Shown here: piece after piece, positions 26,410 to 34,887 of the stretch
Numbering within the stretch: the first letter of the stretch is position 1
How the letters are laid out: the number at the start of each line of letters is the position of its first letter
Assembly: GCA_012523595.1 (NCBI GenBank)
Contig: JAAYIG010000058.1
Span: 1 to 61,136, forward strand
DNA length: 61,136 nucleotides
Direction: 5' to 3'
Origin: Fibrobacter sp.
GTDB lineage: Bacteria; Fibrobacterota; Chitinivibrionia; Chitinivibrionales; Chitinispirillaceae
Translations under genes and position numbers: made by a program
Notes under the pieces: generated by a model
Told to the model about the DNA's origin: nothing
What the model saw: the letters and a program-made list of their open reading frames with translations, nothing else
Database searches by the model: none

Positions 26410-27222
26410 TTATTTTCTCTGGAAAAACTTTACTGCTTCCTCAACCAGAGACATATCAACACAGGTATTCAGGCAGGGACCATATGGTCTGTCATTTATT
26501 ACACCAAACACAGGAACAGGATAAACATCCTGGATACCTAAAGTCAGGTCTCGTTCACAAGCCACCGCGATAATGCCATCAGGACGCATCTCTGCAACAC
26601 GGCGGCGGGCCAGGGTTCCTCCGTTAACTACTTCGATTTTCAGCCCATGGCTTTCTCCCATCGCTACCAGTTCTCCAACCGGACATCTTCCGCAGCGGAC
26701 ACAATTGTTGATGTTGTTGGTGATCTTTCTGTTGCAGATGTCGATCTGAAGGCAATGGGGGAGGAGAACCAGAATTCTGTCCCCCTTGATACGCTTTGAT
26801 TGTGCTTTAGTCAATGCATTGTTTACTTTGACAAAAGAAGTGCGCAGGGCATTGCGGTTAACCCGGAACAGTTGTGCCAGAAAAATCGCGATCGGAAAAA
26901 GAAAGTTCACTGTTACGGATTTTTTGCCGTGAGGGTACAGAAGGTCGATACCTGTGAGAGCAGTGATGGTTATCAGTGAGAGCCCGGAGAATAGAATAAG
27001 GAATACAAACAGCAGGAAAGATAAAACCAGTATAGCCAGAGGCTGACTCAGAGCTGAAAGCCGGGGCTGCACTAAATAAAAGACCACACCCTCAAGTGTA
27101 CCGACAATTAGAAGACTGAGCCAGCAGAAAAACAGGAATGTAAACTTTTTATATGCTGAGCGCCAGCCGGATTCTTCAATACTACCGGTGATTGCCTGAT
27201 TGAGGGCTTCGGTCTGGTTCAT
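26410..27222 (-). CDS. DUF116 membrane protein with cysteine motifs
   Basis: Residues about 20-130 contain three or four hydrophobic segments (FLFFCWLSLLIVGTLEGVVF, LAILVLSFLLFVFLILF). The cytoplasmic part is the DUF116 domain with conserved cysteines: LLPHCLQIDIC, NCVRCGRCPVGE, VACERDLTLG and RPYGPCLNTCVD. The C-x2-C-x2-C arrangement looks able to hold an iron-sulfur cluster. DUF116 proteins have no firm function. The downstream position after an Nfu-type Fe-S scaffold gene (27-base gap, same strand) supports a metal-cluster connection. Confidence 0.85.
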   Translation of the reverse strand: MNQTEALNQAITGSIEESGWRSAYKKFTFLFFCWLSLLIVGTLEGVVFYLVQPRLSALSQPLAILVLSFLLFVFLILFSGLSLITITALTGIDLLYPHGKKSVTVNFLFPIAIFLAQLFRVNRNALRTSFVKVNNALTKAQSKRIKGDRILVLLPHCLQIDICNRKITNNINNCVRCGRCPVGELVAMGESHGLKIEVVNGGTLARRRVAEMRPDGIIAVACERDLTLGIQDVYPVPVFGVINDRPYGPCLNTCVDMSLVEEAVKFFQRK

Positions 27223-27249
27223 TTCCTTAACCGGAGGGATTGTGGTACT

Positions 27250-27471
27250 TTAAACGCTCTCAACGCCTTTGATTTCAGGAATACGACTTCTAAGTATTCT
27301 CTCCACACCCATTTTAAGGGTCATGGCAGCACCAGGACAACCCCTGCAGGCTCCCTGTAACTTTACCTTCACAATTCCGTCCTCTGTCACATCAACAAGC
27401 TCGATATCTCCCCCGTCAGCCTGCAGATTGGGGCGTATCTCCTGGATTACTTCATGTACTTTCTCTTTCAT
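27250..27471 (-). CDS. NifU C-terminal-type (Nfu) iron-sulfur scaffold
   Basis: A 73-residue single-domain Nfu protein that assembles or carries a [4Fe-4S] cluster. LQADGGDIELVDVTEDGIV and the cluster-binding C-x2-C in GACRGCPGAAMTLKMGVE are intact. It corresponds to the C-terminal third of NifU without the IscU or ferredoxin domains. It precedes the Cys-rich DUF116 gene on the same strand. Confidence 0.93.
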   Translation of the reverse strand: MKEKVHEVIQEIRPNLQADGGDIELVDVTEDGIVKVKLQGACRGCPGAAMTLKMGVERILRSRIPEIKGVESV

Positions 27472-27587
27472 ATTTCTCCCTTAAAATAAACTTCAAATCA
27501 GGAACATCTCCAAAATAAATACATCCAGGGTATCGGACAATTCTTTTTCCATATTACCTTTCCGGGTCATGAACCCGGCTGTTTCTG

Positions 27588-28166
27588 CTACTGGTGCTTC
27601 TCAAATGTGGTTACAGACCAGAATGAATTACCCCCCATCCTGTATATCGACCTCCATTTGCGTCTCAAGAGTTCTTTCCTTAACAGACGATTAACAAAAC
27701 CATGAGCCATTATTACAATGTGTTTTGATCTGTTTTCATTCTTTTCGATCACATCAGCAGCTTTTTTAATTCTGAGTCTGAAACTTTTGAAAGGTTCGGC
27801 ATTAGTGCTCAGTCCAAACCTCCATATAATCCTCAGTATAATCACCCATAAAAACAGGGGTAGTTTTAACTTCTTTCCAATTCCGCAAGGAATTTCTGCT
27901 TCCTTGAACAGTTCATCTGTTTCAAATGAGTCTACTCCTAAAAGGCGCAGGGACTCCATTGAGCGCCTTAGACCACTGCTTATAAACAGATCACCATCCA
28001 GAATGATTTTATTCAATTCAGGTGTAATACTGTTTGAAGGACTCAAGCCACAGGTATCATAAGAGACCCGGAATTTCTCTATATCATCTCCAGACAGGAT
28101 AGAAAACATGGTATAATTGTCATGTATTTCCGGTTTTCCATGCCTTATCAGAGAGACTTTTCCCAT
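27588..28166 (-). CDS. Histidine phosphatase (phosphoglycerate mutase-like) family protein
   Basis: The catalytic LIRHGKPEI motif is at the N-terminus. A second conserved His lies in HIVIMAHGFVNRLLRKE near residue 155. SSGLRRSMESLRLLG supplies the phosphate-binding Arg. The substrate is unknown. A strong sigma-28 promoter on the minus strand about 290 bases upstream points towards this gene, which suggests co-expression with motility genes; this is inference. The mid-region hydrophobic stretch (LPLFLWVIILRIIWRFG) is unusual for the family. Confidence 0.83.
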   Translation of the reverse strand: MGKVSLIRHGKPEIHDNYTMFSILSGDDIEKFRVSYDTCGLSPSNSITPELNKIILDGDLFISSGLRRSMESLRLLGVDSFETDELFKEAEIPCGIGKKLKLPLFLWVIILRIIWRFGLSTNAEPFKSFRLRIKKAADVIEKNENRSKHIVIMAHGFVNRLLRKELLRRKWRSIYRMGGNSFWSVTTFEKHQ

Positions 28167-28304
28167 TTATATCACCTTTAAACCTGATTGACGTACATTT
28201 TTTCCAGGTTAATAAATAAATTGTAAATAGCTATTTAAACTGGAGTATCAAGTGTTCACAGAAATGATACCATGAAAAGTTATAGAAAAAAAAGCAAAAA
28301 AAAT

Positions 28305-28332
28305 TAAAGTACTCTTCTTTTCCTGCCGATAA
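28305..28332 (+). promoter_or_regulatory. Sigma-28 (FliA) promoter facing the FlgM-like gene
   Basis: TAAAGTAC, 12 bases, then GCCGATAA. The enterobacterial consensus is TAAAGTTT-N11-GCCGATAA, so both boxes match and the spacer is one base longer, as in the flagellin promoter at 47.8 kb. It would give a leader of about 150 bases to the ATG at 28493. It lies in a 326-base gap that also holds the opposing promoter; an A-rich tract fills the rest. Confidence 0.7.
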
Positions 28333-28452
28333 TAAGAATAGGGGGAATAGCATACAGGCCTGAAAAGAGGAAAAAAGAAAAAAAAAGACAAAAACACAGG
28401 GTTTTTGTCGAGGAGAGTAAAGCAGGAGAAACGGCAAATCCTTACATTCCTA

Positions 28453-28479
28453 TTATCGGCAAAAATATGTTTCACTTTA
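28453..28479 (-). promoter_or_regulatory. Sigma-28 (FliA) promoter facing the histidine phosphatase gene
   Basis: On the minus strand TAAAGTGA-N11-GCCGATAA, with exact consensus spacing and a perfect -10 box. It points leftwards, towards the phosphatase gene. It faces the plus-strand sigma-28 promoter, so transcripts from the two would overlap by about 100 bases. Confidence 0.75.
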
Positions 28480-28492
28480 GAGGGATCTTGCA

Positions 28493-28750
28493 ATGCGTAT
28501 CCAGGGACCAGGACACATCACCTCATTAGAGTCTAAAGCAAGGTTTTCCCCTAAAAAAAACCCTAAAGTGAATCCCGGTAAAGAAAAATTCCCTCAGGTT
28601 GATACTGTAGAGATAAGGAATACAGGAGTAATCAGGGCTGACCTGCTTGAGGAAATAAAAAAGAAGATTAATAGTGGTTTCTACAATTCGGATAGTGTTC
28701 TGGAAGATTTGAGTCACGGTTTTGCCAAGACAATGGGGCAGAGCCTCTGA
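28493..28750 (+). CDS. FlgM-like anti-sigma-28 candidate
   Basis: An 85-residue protein with a charged, probably disordered N-terminus and a C-terminal helical part, RADLLEEIKKKINSGFYNSD then SVLEDLSHGFAKTM. This resembles the sigma-28-binding half of FlgM (I-x2-G-x-Y-x-VD pattern). Sequence similarity alone is weak. A sigma-28 promoter upstream strengthens the case, because flgM is commonly under that control. GAGGG precedes the ATG. If correct, it holds FliA inactive until the hook is complete. Otherwise it is a short motility-regulated protein of unknown role. Confidence 0.5.
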   Translation: MRIQGPGHITSLESKARFSPKKNPKVNPGKEKFPQVDTVEIRNTGVIRADLLEEIKKKINSGFYNSDSVLEDLSHGFAKTMGQSL

Positions 28751-28910
28751 AAAAAAACTCCTCCTGCTTGACTTGCTTAAGTCTGAACGATAAAATCTAA
28801 ATTTACAATTCTTTATCTTTCCGCTGCATTACGTTTACCTGTGATGCATAAAGTTGTTTTTATGCCGCTGAAAATGATTTACTTTCCTTTAAAAAATGAT
28901 GGAGTGATAG

Positions 28911-31673
28911 ATGATAAAATCCCGGGGAGGGGTAATCTGTTTTCTGCTGGTTTTAAGCACCCTGTTACTGTGTTCAAATTCTGATTCAGGCCGTATTCCC
29001 TCAGTTTCAGTTGTTATCGGTAATGCTTTGTTGATCAGGAATGGTTCTAATATTCCTTTGGTCAACCGCTTGAAATTGATGAAAGGTGATACTGTTTCCC
29101 TCTCGATGAACTCAAAAGCAAAACTTTCATCCGGAAATGGAGCAGGCTTTTACCTCAATAAAGGCACAAAGCTGAGCATTGGTCCACTCAACAAGAAAAA
29201 TCAGACACTTGTTTACCTGGTTCAGGGTGATGTTCATTTTATATCGGGTGATTCACGTAATGAAACAACCCCGTATATATTCATAACCAGGGCTGGAAGG
29301 GTTATGGCTTCTGATGCTCAGGTTTACATTAAATACAAAAGCAAAACAAATACACTGTCTGTCTTTACACTGTCCGGTTCGGTTTCTTTCTACAGTGTAA
29401 AGGGTGAGGAGATAATGCTGCCACCCTGTACCCGGTATCTGGTGGAGGGGGCTGCCCCAGGACAGATGCTTCCTCCATCAGAACTGGATATTGCAGAACT
29501 GAGGAACTGGGTAGGGAGTTCTTTGATCGATGGTGCACTTGTAAATACAGGATGCATAGTCAAGACTCCGGGAGGAGACAACCTGCCGCCGGAGTGGAAG
29601 AGAATACCAGGGGATATCTGCATGGCAGGGGAACTGCTTGTGGATACAATTGAAGCTTATGATCCTGAAGGTAGACATGTTTACTATCAATTGTTAAAGG
29701 GCCCGGAGGGTATGGTCATAGATGCATTCAGCGGTGAGATCCATTATCGCCCGCTTTCGTCCGGTGAAATGGATGTGCGTATCAGAGCCATGGATACAGA
29801 TTCACAATTCTCCGATTATGAGTACACCCTGATAGTCTCATCTGGACTTGCTGCAACCTTAAATGTACCCAGAATTGTAAAACCCAGGCAGCCATTCAGG
29901 ATTTCAGCCGCTCCCCTGCGTACAGGTGCAATCAGGTTTGAAGGACTTTCATACAGGTTTGATCTTGATGGTGACGGGAAATTTGAATACCCTCACCCCG
30001 GAAAGTTCGGCTCAACTTCAGTGGTCAAAGATATCTCTATCAATAAAGAGGGAGAAAGAAAGATAACAGTTGAGATAATGGATGCCCGGGGGCATACTGC
30101 CAGAGCAACCCGCACTGTGATGGTTAATGCTCCTCCCAGAGCAAAGCTTTCCATTACCCCTTCAAAGGGAAACACTGAGTCTGTCTTTGAACTTGATGCC
30201 GCAAGTTCAAGTGATACTCAGGATTCTTCTCGCTATCTGATGGTAAGATTTGATACAAACGGGGATGGTAACTGGGATCTCCCATCAGGAGGAAATTTCC
30301 TCCGGGAAAAGCGTGTTTATTATACCTGGAAAAATCCCGGGAAATACCGCGTTATTCTTCAGGTATTAGACACCCATGGTTTGTTTGACACCGATACCGC
30401 AGAAGTGTTGATTGGCAGAGACCTTGTTGTGGATATTGAGTCCAGGGACTCAGCTCACATTGGGGATTCTGTAGTGTTTTATTGCAAAACAGGTCCTAAT
30501 GAGTATCCGATAGTAAAATACGAGTGGAGTTTTGACAATGATACTGTATTTGAAACGAAATCACTCAGCGAAAAGCATGTACAAATCTTTCAAAAAGCCG
30601 GCTTGTATACTATCCGGTGCAGTGTAGAGGATTCGATAGGGCAAACCGGGCAGTACTGGAAAAAACTGGTCATTGTGAATACATCCTGCAGTGTGGATGC
30701 CGGAGGGCCCTACAAGGCGCAGATAAATTCGCCGGTAAGATTAGAAGGATCTGCCAGCGATCCTGACAGCAGAATACTGGCTTATTACTGGGATTTCAAC
30801 AATGATAATATCCCGGATACAACTTTAAAGCAGAACAGCAGTGTCACCCATGTGTTCAGAAGGTCCGGAAAACATACTGTTGTTTTAACAGTTGAGACTG
30901 AGGATGGGCAAAAGGTGAGTGATTCTGCAGAGGTGATCGTCACAAATATGCCTCCTGTTGCCAGAGCTGGTGAGGATGTGATTTCTAAAAAGGGTAGAAA
31001 GATCAGGCTTGAGGGCAAAGGAGAGGATCCGGACGGAGAGATTATTAGTTATCAATGGGATTTTGATGCTGACGGGGTATTTGACTGGTCCTCAGAGGAA
31101 AACGGAATAGTGGAGCACTCCTTCACTGAATACAGCTTTGCAATCTTTAAAGTTACCGATTCTGACAGTGCTGTTGCTTTTGATACTCTTCGGGTGATAA
31201 TCTGTCCTGAAGGAATGCAACTGATTGAGGGTGGCAGATTTTGTGTCGATATCTATGAATGGCCAAACAAAAAGTATGAAATGCCTGTGGTAGATGTTTC
31301 CTATGAGGAAGCGGTTGAGACCTGTGCCAAAGAGGGAAAAAGGATCTGCACAGCAGAGGAATGGCAAATGGCTTGCAGAAATCAGAATGAGAGATCGAAT
31401 TACCCCTATGGGAAAGAGTATCAGGTGGATCGCTGCAATACAATCGGTAATCCGACTGTGAAGAACAAGCTGAGCGCATCAGGAGTTTTCTTACACTGCG
31501 CAGGAGCATCGGGAATATTTGACATGAGCGGCAATGCCGCTGAATGGACCAGAGGAGCTTATGTATATGGTGGTTCCTGGCAAAGCGGTGAAGATGGCAG
31601 CAGATGTGATTCACATGTTCAGCTTCAAAAAGGCAGGAAGTATTTTTATGCAGGGATCAGATGTTGCAAATAA
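28911..31673 (+). CDS. FecR-PKD-SUMF1 multidomain surface lipoprotein
   Basis: A 920-residue exported protein with a lipoprotein-type signal (VLSTLLLCSNSDSG, LLLC lipobox). Residues about 30-180 form a FecR-like domain (LMKGDTVSLSMNSKAKLSSG, LVQGDVHFISGDS). A cadherin-like/putative Ig segment follows (VYYQLLKGPEGMVIDAFSGE). Several PKD-type repeats then follow, with D-x-DGDGKFEYP, FDTNGDGNWDLPSG, YEWSFDNDTVFE, YYWDFNNDNIPD and YQWDFDADGVFDWS. The last 150 residues are a SUMF1 domain (EGMQLIEGGRFCVDIYEWP, ICTAEEWQMACR, DMSGNAAEWTRG, AGIRCC). PKD repeats usually extend surface proteins or bind polysaccharide. The stop overlaps lnt, whose product acylates lipoproteins, by 13 bases. Confidence 0.88.
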   Translation: MIKSRGGVICFLLVLSTLLLCSNSDSGRIPSVSVVIGNALLIRNGSNIPLVNRLKLMKGDTVSLSMNSKAKLSSGNGAGFYLNKGTKLSIGPLNKKNQTLVYLVQGDVHFISGDSRNETTPYIFITRAGRVMASDAQVYIKYKSKTNTLSVFTLSGSVSFYSVKGEEIMLPPCTRYLVEGAAPGQMLPPSELDIAELRNWVGSSLIDGALVNTGCIVKTPGGDNLPPEWKRIPGDICMAGELLVDTIEAYDPEGRHVYYQLLKGPEGMVIDAFSGEIHYRPLSSGEMDVRIRAMDTDSQFSDYEYTLIVSSGLAATLNVPRIVKPRQPFRISAAPLRTGAIRFEGLSYRFDLDGDGKFEYPHPGKFGSTSVVKDISINKEGERKITVEIMDARGHTARATRTVMVNAPPRAKLSITPSKGNTESVFELDAASSSDTQDSSRYLMVRFDTNGDGNWDLPSGGNFLREKRVYYTWKNPGKYRVILQVLDTHGLFDTDTAEVLIGRDLVVDIESRDSAHIGDSVVFYCKTGPNEYPIVKYEWSFDNDTVFETKSLSEKHVQIFQKAGLYTIRCSVEDSIGQTGQYWKKLVIVNTSCSVDAGGPYKAQINSPVRLEGSASDPDSRILAYYWDFNNDNIPDTTLKQNSSVTHVFRRSGKHTVVLTVETEDGQKVSDSAEVIVTNMPPVARAGEDVISKKGRKIRLEGKGEDPDGEIISYQWDFDADGVFDWSSEENGIVEHSFTEYSFAIFKVTDSDSAVAFDTLRVIICPEGMQLIEGGRFCVDIYEWPNKKYEMPVVDVSYEEAVETCAKEGKRICTAEEWQMACRNQNERSNYPYGKEYQVDRCNTIGNPTVKNKLSASGVFLHCAGASGIFDMSGNAAEWTRGAYVYGGSWQSGEDGSRCDSHVQLQKGRKYFYAGIRCCK

Positions 31674-33286
31674 TTTTACAGAAGATATTGGGATATTATA
31701 AAGAGGGAAACCGATGGTGGATTCCATTGCTTTCCGGATTACTGTTTTCTCTGTGTTTACCCCCATTTAACCATGAACAGAACATCCTTCTTGCCCCATT
31801 TCCGTTCCTTGGTTTTGCCATTCTGATACCGCTTTTTGCTTTTTCTGTGCAGACGCCTTTTAAACGTGCTATAGTACATACTTACCTGTTTTCAATCACA
31901 GCAGCACTCAGCCAGTTTTACTGGATCGGTTTTGTTACAGCAGAAGGACTCTGGCACATGGTCCTTATCGGTCTGGTGCTCGCTTCAGCAGTAATTGGTT
32001 TATTCTACCTTGCCGCTGGGCTTCTTTTTCGATATGTTTACAAACAGTTACCACGGATGTATATATTAGTTTTTCCCGCACTCTGGGTTCTGATCGATTA
32101 TTCCCGCTCACTTGGCGATATCTCTTTTCCCTGGGCATTTCTGGGATATTCATTGATGCCGATTATTCCACTGGCTCAGGTTGCATCCTTCTCGGGTGTA
32201 TGGGGTCTGACTTTTCTCATCGTGCTGGGAAATATGCTTGTCTGGGAGCTTGTTGTAAGCTACATAATAAACCGGAACCAGTCTCAGAAATGGCTCCACC
32301 TTTGCATTTTTACAGTTTTTATTATTATAGTCGGTTTTGCCGGCTGGATGAAAACCAGGGAAAAAATCACCGGTGAGAGCTTCAATGTTTCTCTTCTGCA
32401 AACCAATATCGACCAGTTCAACTGGGGAAACAGATCTCTGGACACTGCATTTACCATCACCGAATCGATGGTTTATCGTGCTTCCGAAACGAAACCGGAT
32501 CTGATTATCGCTCCTGAAAGTGCCCTGCTCTGCTATCTTTCAAGGCGTCCCAATCTCAAATCAAGAGTAATTAGCTGGGCAGATTCTTTAGGTACCCCTA
32601 TTATCCTTGGTGCACTTCACTGGGATAAATCGCCTGAGGGATCTATCTATGACTATTTTGTTTACAACTCGGCCTTTCTGGTTGATCCTGTTAAAAAGGA
32701 TCTGTTGCCATATCATAAAAGCAAGCTTGTTCCTTTCAGTGAAGCGATCCCTTTTGAAGGGAAATTCCCCATATTATCAAGAGTTAATCTGGGGGAAGCT
32801 GATTTCAAAAGAGGACTGGAATCCACAATTTACAACCTGAGTGGGAATCTGAAAGCTGCACCGTTTATCTGTTATGAAATTATCTTCCCTGGTTTTGTCC
32901 AGAAACGGGTGAAACAGGGAGCCGATATGATAGTAACTATCACCAATGATGGATGGTTTGGAAAATCAAGCGGCCCCTTTCATCATGCAACGATGGCCAG
33001 AATGAGAGCTGTTGAAAATGGTGTACCCCTGGTAAGGTGTGCCAATTCCGGGATAAGCATGCTGGTAGATCAGTATGGGCGTGTGCTTCAGAAAACAGGA
33101 CTTTATAAAAGAACGATCCTTTCCGGCAGTGTCGTTCCTGTAAAAAAAGAGACATTTTATTCCAGGTGGGGTGACTGGTTTATTTTTCTCTGCCTGCTTG
33201 TTACTTTCAGCAGTGCAATTTACATTGTAATCTCCCGTGTCAGGCCTGGAAAAAAGCAGCCCGGGCCACAGGCAGATACACCATAA
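31661..33286 (+). CDS. lnt: Apolipoprotein N-acyltransferase
   Basis: Adds the third acyl chain to the N-terminal Cys of lipoproteins at the periplasmic face of the inner membrane. The N-terminal half has about six membrane helices. The C-terminal nitrilase-like domain has the Glu-Lys-Cys triad in IIAPESALLCYL, YHKSKLVPFSEAIPFEG and FICYEIIFPGF, plus ITNDGWFGKSSGPFHH. A terminal helix (FIFLCLLVTFSSAIYIVI) completes the family plan. At 541 residues it is normal size. Its presence implies a diderm envelope with triacylated lipoproteins. It begins inside the 3' end of a predicted lipoprotein gene. Confidence 0.96.
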   Translation: MLQIILQKILGYYKEGNRWWIPLLSGLLFSLCLPPFNHEQNILLAPFPFLGFAILIPLFAFSVQTPFKRAIVHTYLFSITAALSQFYWIGFVTAEGLWHMVLIGLVLASAVIGLFYLAAGLLFRYVYKQLPRMYILVFPALWVLIDYSRSLGDISFPWAFLGYSLMPIIPLAQVASFSGVWGLTFLIVLGNMLVWELVVSYIINRNQSQKWLHLCIFTVFIIIVGFAGWMKTREKITGESFNVSLLQTNIDQFNWGNRSLDTAFTITESMVYRASETKPDLIIAPESALLCYLSRRPNLKSRVISWADSLGTPIILGALHWDKSPEGSIYDYFVYNSAFLVDPVKKDLLPYHKSKLVPFSEAIPFEGKFPILSRVNLGEADFKRGLESTIYNLSGNLKAAPFICYEIIFPGFVQKRVKQGADMIVTITNDGWFGKSSGPFHHATMARMRAVENGVPLVRCANSGISMLVDQYGRVLQKTGLYKRTILSGSVVPVKKETFYSRWGDWFIFLCLLVTFSSAIYIVISRVRPGKKQPGPQADTP

Positions 33287-33317
33287 GCTTCTCTTTAATT
33301 CAAATCATCCGAACTGA

Positions 33318-34154
33318 TCAGGAATACGGTTTCAGACCGAAGATGGAATGAACAGGCGAGGGGATAAGACCTTTTTCTCTGATTGTCAGAAACAGTTTTT
33401 CCAGTTGAACCAGGAACTCATCTCTGATTTCCGGATCAGGAATTGTATCGTGGAGTAATACTACTGATCCTGGTCTGGCAAGCTCAGGAATGAGTCGGAA
33501 GGTTTTCCTGAACCGGTTGCCGCCATCCCTTACACTTCCACTCCATCCTATGCATTCCATGTCAAGTTTTTCAAGCGCTGCTTTCAGGTGCGGATTTGTA
33601 AGACCTACAGGCGGGCGGTAAAGACGCACTGTTTTTCCGGTGATGCGGCGAAGAATTTCCCGTGCCTCTCCGATCTCTCTGACCATCGCTGCGGTAAGGC
33701 GAAAATTGGATGTGTAGCGGTGGTCAAGATCATGACAGGCTATGGTGTGCCCTTCATCGATTATTCTGTGAATAATTTCAGGGTGCTTCTCTGCTTTTCT
33801 GGCAATGACAAAGAAAGTGGCCGTATATCCAAATCTGCCCAGCAGTTCCAGAATCTGTGGAGTGATCTGAGGGGCAGGCCCGTCATCAAATGTAAGCGCA
33901 ATTGCAGTTTTTTCACCCTTTTTATGGCAGAATGTGGGACAGAAAAAAGAGTTCCTGATATCGATAATGCCCCATACCAGAACGGGTATGTGCAGAAGTA
34001 AAAAGGTAAGAAAAAGATATCTGTATTGCGGAATAACAATGGTAAGAAAAAGAAAAACAAGAAAAGAAACTAACCAGCGGAATGCTTTATTTTTTAATAA
34101 GTTCGACAAAAGCGGCTCCATCGGAAACCGGAGAGTATGAGCACACAGCAACAT
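33318..34154 (-). CDS. Membrane-anchored polysaccharide deacetylase (NodB/CE4)
   Basis: Two N-terminal hydrophobic segments (WLVSFLVFLFLTIVI, FLTFLLLHIPVLVWGII) anchor a NodB domain. The metal and catalytic residues appear in ALTFDDGPAPQITPQ (Asp-Asp) and ACHDLDHRY, where the usual HS-x2-H pair is replaced by H-x3-H. Later blocks are RLYRPPVGLTN and VVLLHDT. CE4 enzymes remove acetyl groups from amino sugars or acylated substrates. It overlaps the upstream ketoacyl-synthase-like gene by 68 bases (35 if the ATG at 34121 is used; neither start has a clear Shine-Dalgarno). It ends the KS/ACP operon, so its substrate may be the operon's lipid product. Confidence 0.85.
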   Translation of the reverse strand: MLLCAHTLRFPMEPLLSNLLKNKAFRWLVSFLVFLFLTIVIPQYRYLFLTFLLLHIPVLVWGIIDIRNSFFCPTFCHKKGEKTAIALTFDDGPAPQITPQILELLGRFGYTATFFVIARKAEKHPEIIHRIIDEGHTIACHDLDHRYTSNFRLTAAMVREIGEAREILRRITGKTVRLYRPPVGLTNPHLKAALEKLDMECIGWSGSVRDGGNRFRKTFRLIPELARPGSVVLLHDTIPDPEIRDEFLVQLEKLFLTIREKGLIPSPVHSIFGLKPYS

Positions 34155-34887
34155 GTTTCTGATCAGAAGAATTCAGCCATTCGAAAACAGAAATAGCCGG
34201 CTTGACGTAAGAAGAATCGCTTTCACTCATCAGTTCACAACTGTCTCCGGCATTGTCTTTAACCAGTTTTCTGCAGGCTTCTTCGGGATCTTTTCCTGCG
34301 GCAGGGACCGGGCCAAAGGCACGGATCAGGTTTCCCTCCTGATGAAGAGATTTCCCAAGAAGAAATCCGACAGAAGCTTCCTCCCAGTCTGCGCTTAGAT
34401 ATCGTCTGCATTTTTCAGACATGAAAGGATGAATTCTGTCAAGGAGTTCGATTCTTTCATCGATTGCCAGCACCAGAGCCGGGAAATATTTGTCACTCAA
34501 CAGTCCCGCAGCAATGATTGCAGAGGCCAGAGAATTCTGCCCTTCACACATTGTAAGGTTGGGACCTGTGATCCTGAATTCCAAGGCCAGCTTCCCGGCT
34601 ATGCTGTTATGTACTGAGGCGATGAAATTACGGGGTGAACTGAAACCCTCTCCATATACTCCATCCAGCACGTTTTTTGTCTCATCAAGGGCACCAAGAC
34701 CGGTTCCGATTACAATGGAATTCGGCTTCAAATCTGTTTTGCCAAGGGTGCGTGAGGCGGCAAGATAGGCCATCTGCCAGATTCTTGGATCACGGCGTTT
34801 CAGCGATGCCGGTACTTCTTTCTCCCATTCCGGTTCTCTGCGGGGAATTATGGCTGATGATGATAATACAGATAAGAATTGCTGCAT
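34087..34887 (-). CDS. Chain-length-factor-like ketoacyl synthase (N-terminal-domain only), copy 2
   Basis: A 266-residue protein with the N-terminal half of the ketoacyl-synthase fold (SIVIGTGLGALDETKNVL, FIASVHNSIAGKLALEF, GPNLTMCEGQNSLASAIIAA). The nucleophile turn that reads T-A-C-S/A-S in active enzymes is replaced by CEGQNS, and the His/His half is missing, so condensation is unlikely. Standalone half-size synthases of this type (Ketoacyl-synt_2) sit beside active KS proteins in aryl polyene loci and act as partner or chain-length factors. It starts within the stop of the active KS gene (TAATG), implying a heterodimer. Confidence 0.7.
   Translation of the reverse strand: MQQFLSVLSSSAIIPRREPEWEKEVPASLKRRDPRIWQMAYLAASRTLGKTDLKPNSIVIGTGLGALDETKNVLDGVYGEGFSSPRNFIASVHNSIAGKLALEFRITGPNLTMCEGQNSLASAIIAAGLLSDKYFPALVLAIDERIELLDRIHPFMSEKCRRYLSADWEEASVGFLLGKSLHQEGNLIRAFGPVPAAGKDPEEACRKLVKDNAGDSCELMSESDSSYVKPAISVFEWLNSSDQKHVAVCSYSPVSDGAAFVELIKK

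Noticed and set aside
34087-34887. Half-size ketoacyl synthase as a truncated pseudogene
   Set aside because: A second homologue of the same length follows the other KS gene, both with tight overlaps, so the short form looks functional.
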